The notes beneath the pieces were generated by a model that was not told the origin of the DNA, searched no databases, and saw only the letters and a program-made list of their open reading frames with translations. The translations under genes and the position numbers were made by a program. This document shows, one piece after another, positions 63,152-64,000 of a stretch of 64,000 nucleotides of DNA. The stretch's first letter is position 1. The number at the start of each line of letters is the position of its first letter. The DNA comes from Streptomyces panaciradicis (GTDB lineage Bacteria; Actinomycetota; Actinomycetes; Streptomycetales; Streptomycetaceae), in assembly GCF_023516615.1 (NCBI RefSeq), contig NZ_JAMGBF010000060.1, forward strand, positions 41,298 through 105,297. The letters are read 5' to 3'.

Positions 63152-63760
63152 GGTTGCCCGCTTTCGCTGCGGTTGGTCCCCTGGTCTTCTTGCACGTTAC
63201 AGGCGGGACAGGGTGGCCGGAACTCCGACCGCACAAAGACCGGCCGCAAGGGCGGACTCCGCCCCTCCGCTCGATATGTCCGTTTCTCCTGGGTAGCATT
63301 GTGTGGGTCGCGGGCCGCTAGGACGTTTCGCCGGCGGTCGATGCGACGTGGGTGCGACGGTGGAGGCAGCAGGCCAGCGGAGGAAGCTCCCCAGGCGGTT
63401 GGTGAGTGGGATGCCGCCGGAGGCCGCCCGTGCGTGGTGCACCTCATCCCACTCGAGCAAGTCCTCTTGATGGACGGTGGCTTCGACGGTCGGGGCCACC
63501 AACGGGTCCTCGGAGCTGAGCACATGACCCTGTGATGGGGGCCGTCGGCCCCGCCCGCCGCGACACGGCGTTGGGACGAACGTTGGGCTCCCCTCCCAGG
63601 GTGTGCCGGATGGCGTCTGTGAACTCGCCGGGCTACCGCCACCACGGCGGGACCCGCCACCGAAGATTTTGTGGGCATGCCCTGTGGGCGCCGGGGTAAG
63701 CGCCGTGTTGTCGGCCCGGGGCCAGAGGGGCGATGTGCGGATGCAAGGGGAGGGGGACGC
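63152..63760. other. Intergenic region upstream of the sigma factor
   Basis: No supported gene. A minus-strand stretch near 63360-63530 reads SSEDPLVAPTVEATVHQEDL and LLEWDEVHHARAASGGIPLT, which is protein-like but has no start, no ribosome site and no family that I recognise. Confidence 0.45.
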
Positions 63761-64000
63761 CATGACGACAGTGACTGCGGCGACGACGGAGACCGTGGCC
63801 AGTTTGCCGGAGGTCGCCGAGCCCTCCCGCGTGGAGCCGAAGGACGCCCGGCAGCTGACGCGGTTGTTCCTTGACCGGCTGGCGGTGCTCGAGGAGGGCA
63901 CGGCCGACTACCAGTACGCGCGCAACACGCTGATCGAGATGAACGCCTCCCTGGTGCGTTTCGCGGCAGGCCGGTTCCGCAGCCGCGGGCCGGAGGAGAT
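63761..64000 (+). CDS. SigB/SigF-type RNA polymerase sigma factor, N-terminal part (cut by window edge)
   Basis: The first 80 residues of a sigma-70 group protein, starting at ATG 63761 behind AAGGGGAGGGGG. After a Thr/Val-rich leader comes DARQLTRLFLDRLAVLEEGT and YQYARNTLIEMNASLVRFAA, then GRFRSRGPEE, which is region 1.2-2.1 of Streptomyces stress and sporulation sigma factors of the SigB/SigF/SigG group (normally RDTLIxxHLPLVRxxAxRF). It would bind core RNA polymerase and is usually controlled by anti-sigma kinases. The rest lies beyond base 64000. Confidence 0.87.

Noticed and set aside
61755..63535. Two long plus-strand frames opposite the LuxR-type regulator
   Set aside because: Walker and helix-turn-helix motifs are on the minus strand; the plus frames are compositionally biased.
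63674..63699. GGGTAA at 63694 as a SigB-type -10 box for the sigma factor
   Set aside because: No GTTT-like -35 at the required 14-16 base distance; the hexamer alone is too common here.

Overview
The window is very GC-rich, uses many GTG starts and one TTG start, has Shine-Dalgarno sites of the GGAGG type, and carries gene families typical of Streptomyces (long LuxR-type ATPase regulator, a SigB/SigF-type sigma factor, type VII-like WXG proteins, secreted beta-trefoil glycosidases). I read it as a Streptomyces chromosome segment. No rRNA, tRNA, CRISPR array or origin was seen.

Bases 1-20,150 are an accessory, decaying region. Intact genes (MscL channel, YpfJ-like metallopeptidase, TetR/SDR divergent pair, MFS transporter, large FG-GAP secreted protein, Fic/Doc-type toxin-antitoxin pair) lie among broken ones: beta-trefoil lectin remnant, frameshifted acetyltransferase-like gene, tail of a Y-family polymerase, barstar with an in-frame stop, frameshifted hypothetical gene, and a broken Rhs toxin followed by an intact candidate immunity gene. 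Remnants of IS5, IstB/IS21, IS256 and IS630 transposition genes are scattered through it.

Bases 20,171-27,216 form a glycan cluster: UDP-glucuronate decarboxylase, a membrane GT2 synthase, GalE and UDP-glucose dehydrogenase on the plus strand, with a convergent beta-helix lipoprotein. Together they would supply UDP-Gal/UDP-Glc, UDP-GlcA and UDP-xylose, polymerise a sugar chain and possibly modify it outside the cell.

Bases 27,644-30,791 look like a type VII effector locus: WXG100-like protein, long helical protein with a C-terminal papain/C39-like Cys-His-Asn domain (frameshifted by one base in this sequence), a chagasin-like lipoprotein that could be its inhibitor/immunity protein, and a small cytoplasmic protein. 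A 7-bp tandem repeat sits just upstream of the protease gene.

Bases 31,288-45,520 hold an L-fucose utilisation locus. A divergent secreted GH29 alpha-L-fucosidase with discoidin and beta-trefoil domains releases fucose. A sugar ABC transporter imports it. Mutarotase, aldo/keto reductase, lactonase, L-fuconate dehydratase, SDR, zinc dehydrogenase, KDPG-type aldolase and PfkB kinase break it down, and a FadR-type GntR regulator closes the operon. Most junctions overlap by 4-10 bases.

Bases 45,592-64,000 are a mixed metabolic and stress region: esterase/MarR divergent pair with clear operators, MOSC-ferredoxin reductase fusion, stand-alone oxoglutarate dehydrogenase E1-like protein, G/U mismatch glycosylase, FAD disulfide oxidoreductase, VOC and DJ-1 proteins, TDT transporter with an apparently leaderless promoter, GlxA-type regulator, two SDRs lacking the usual Tyr, a large LuxR-family ATPase regulator, and the start of a sigma factor cut by the right edge.
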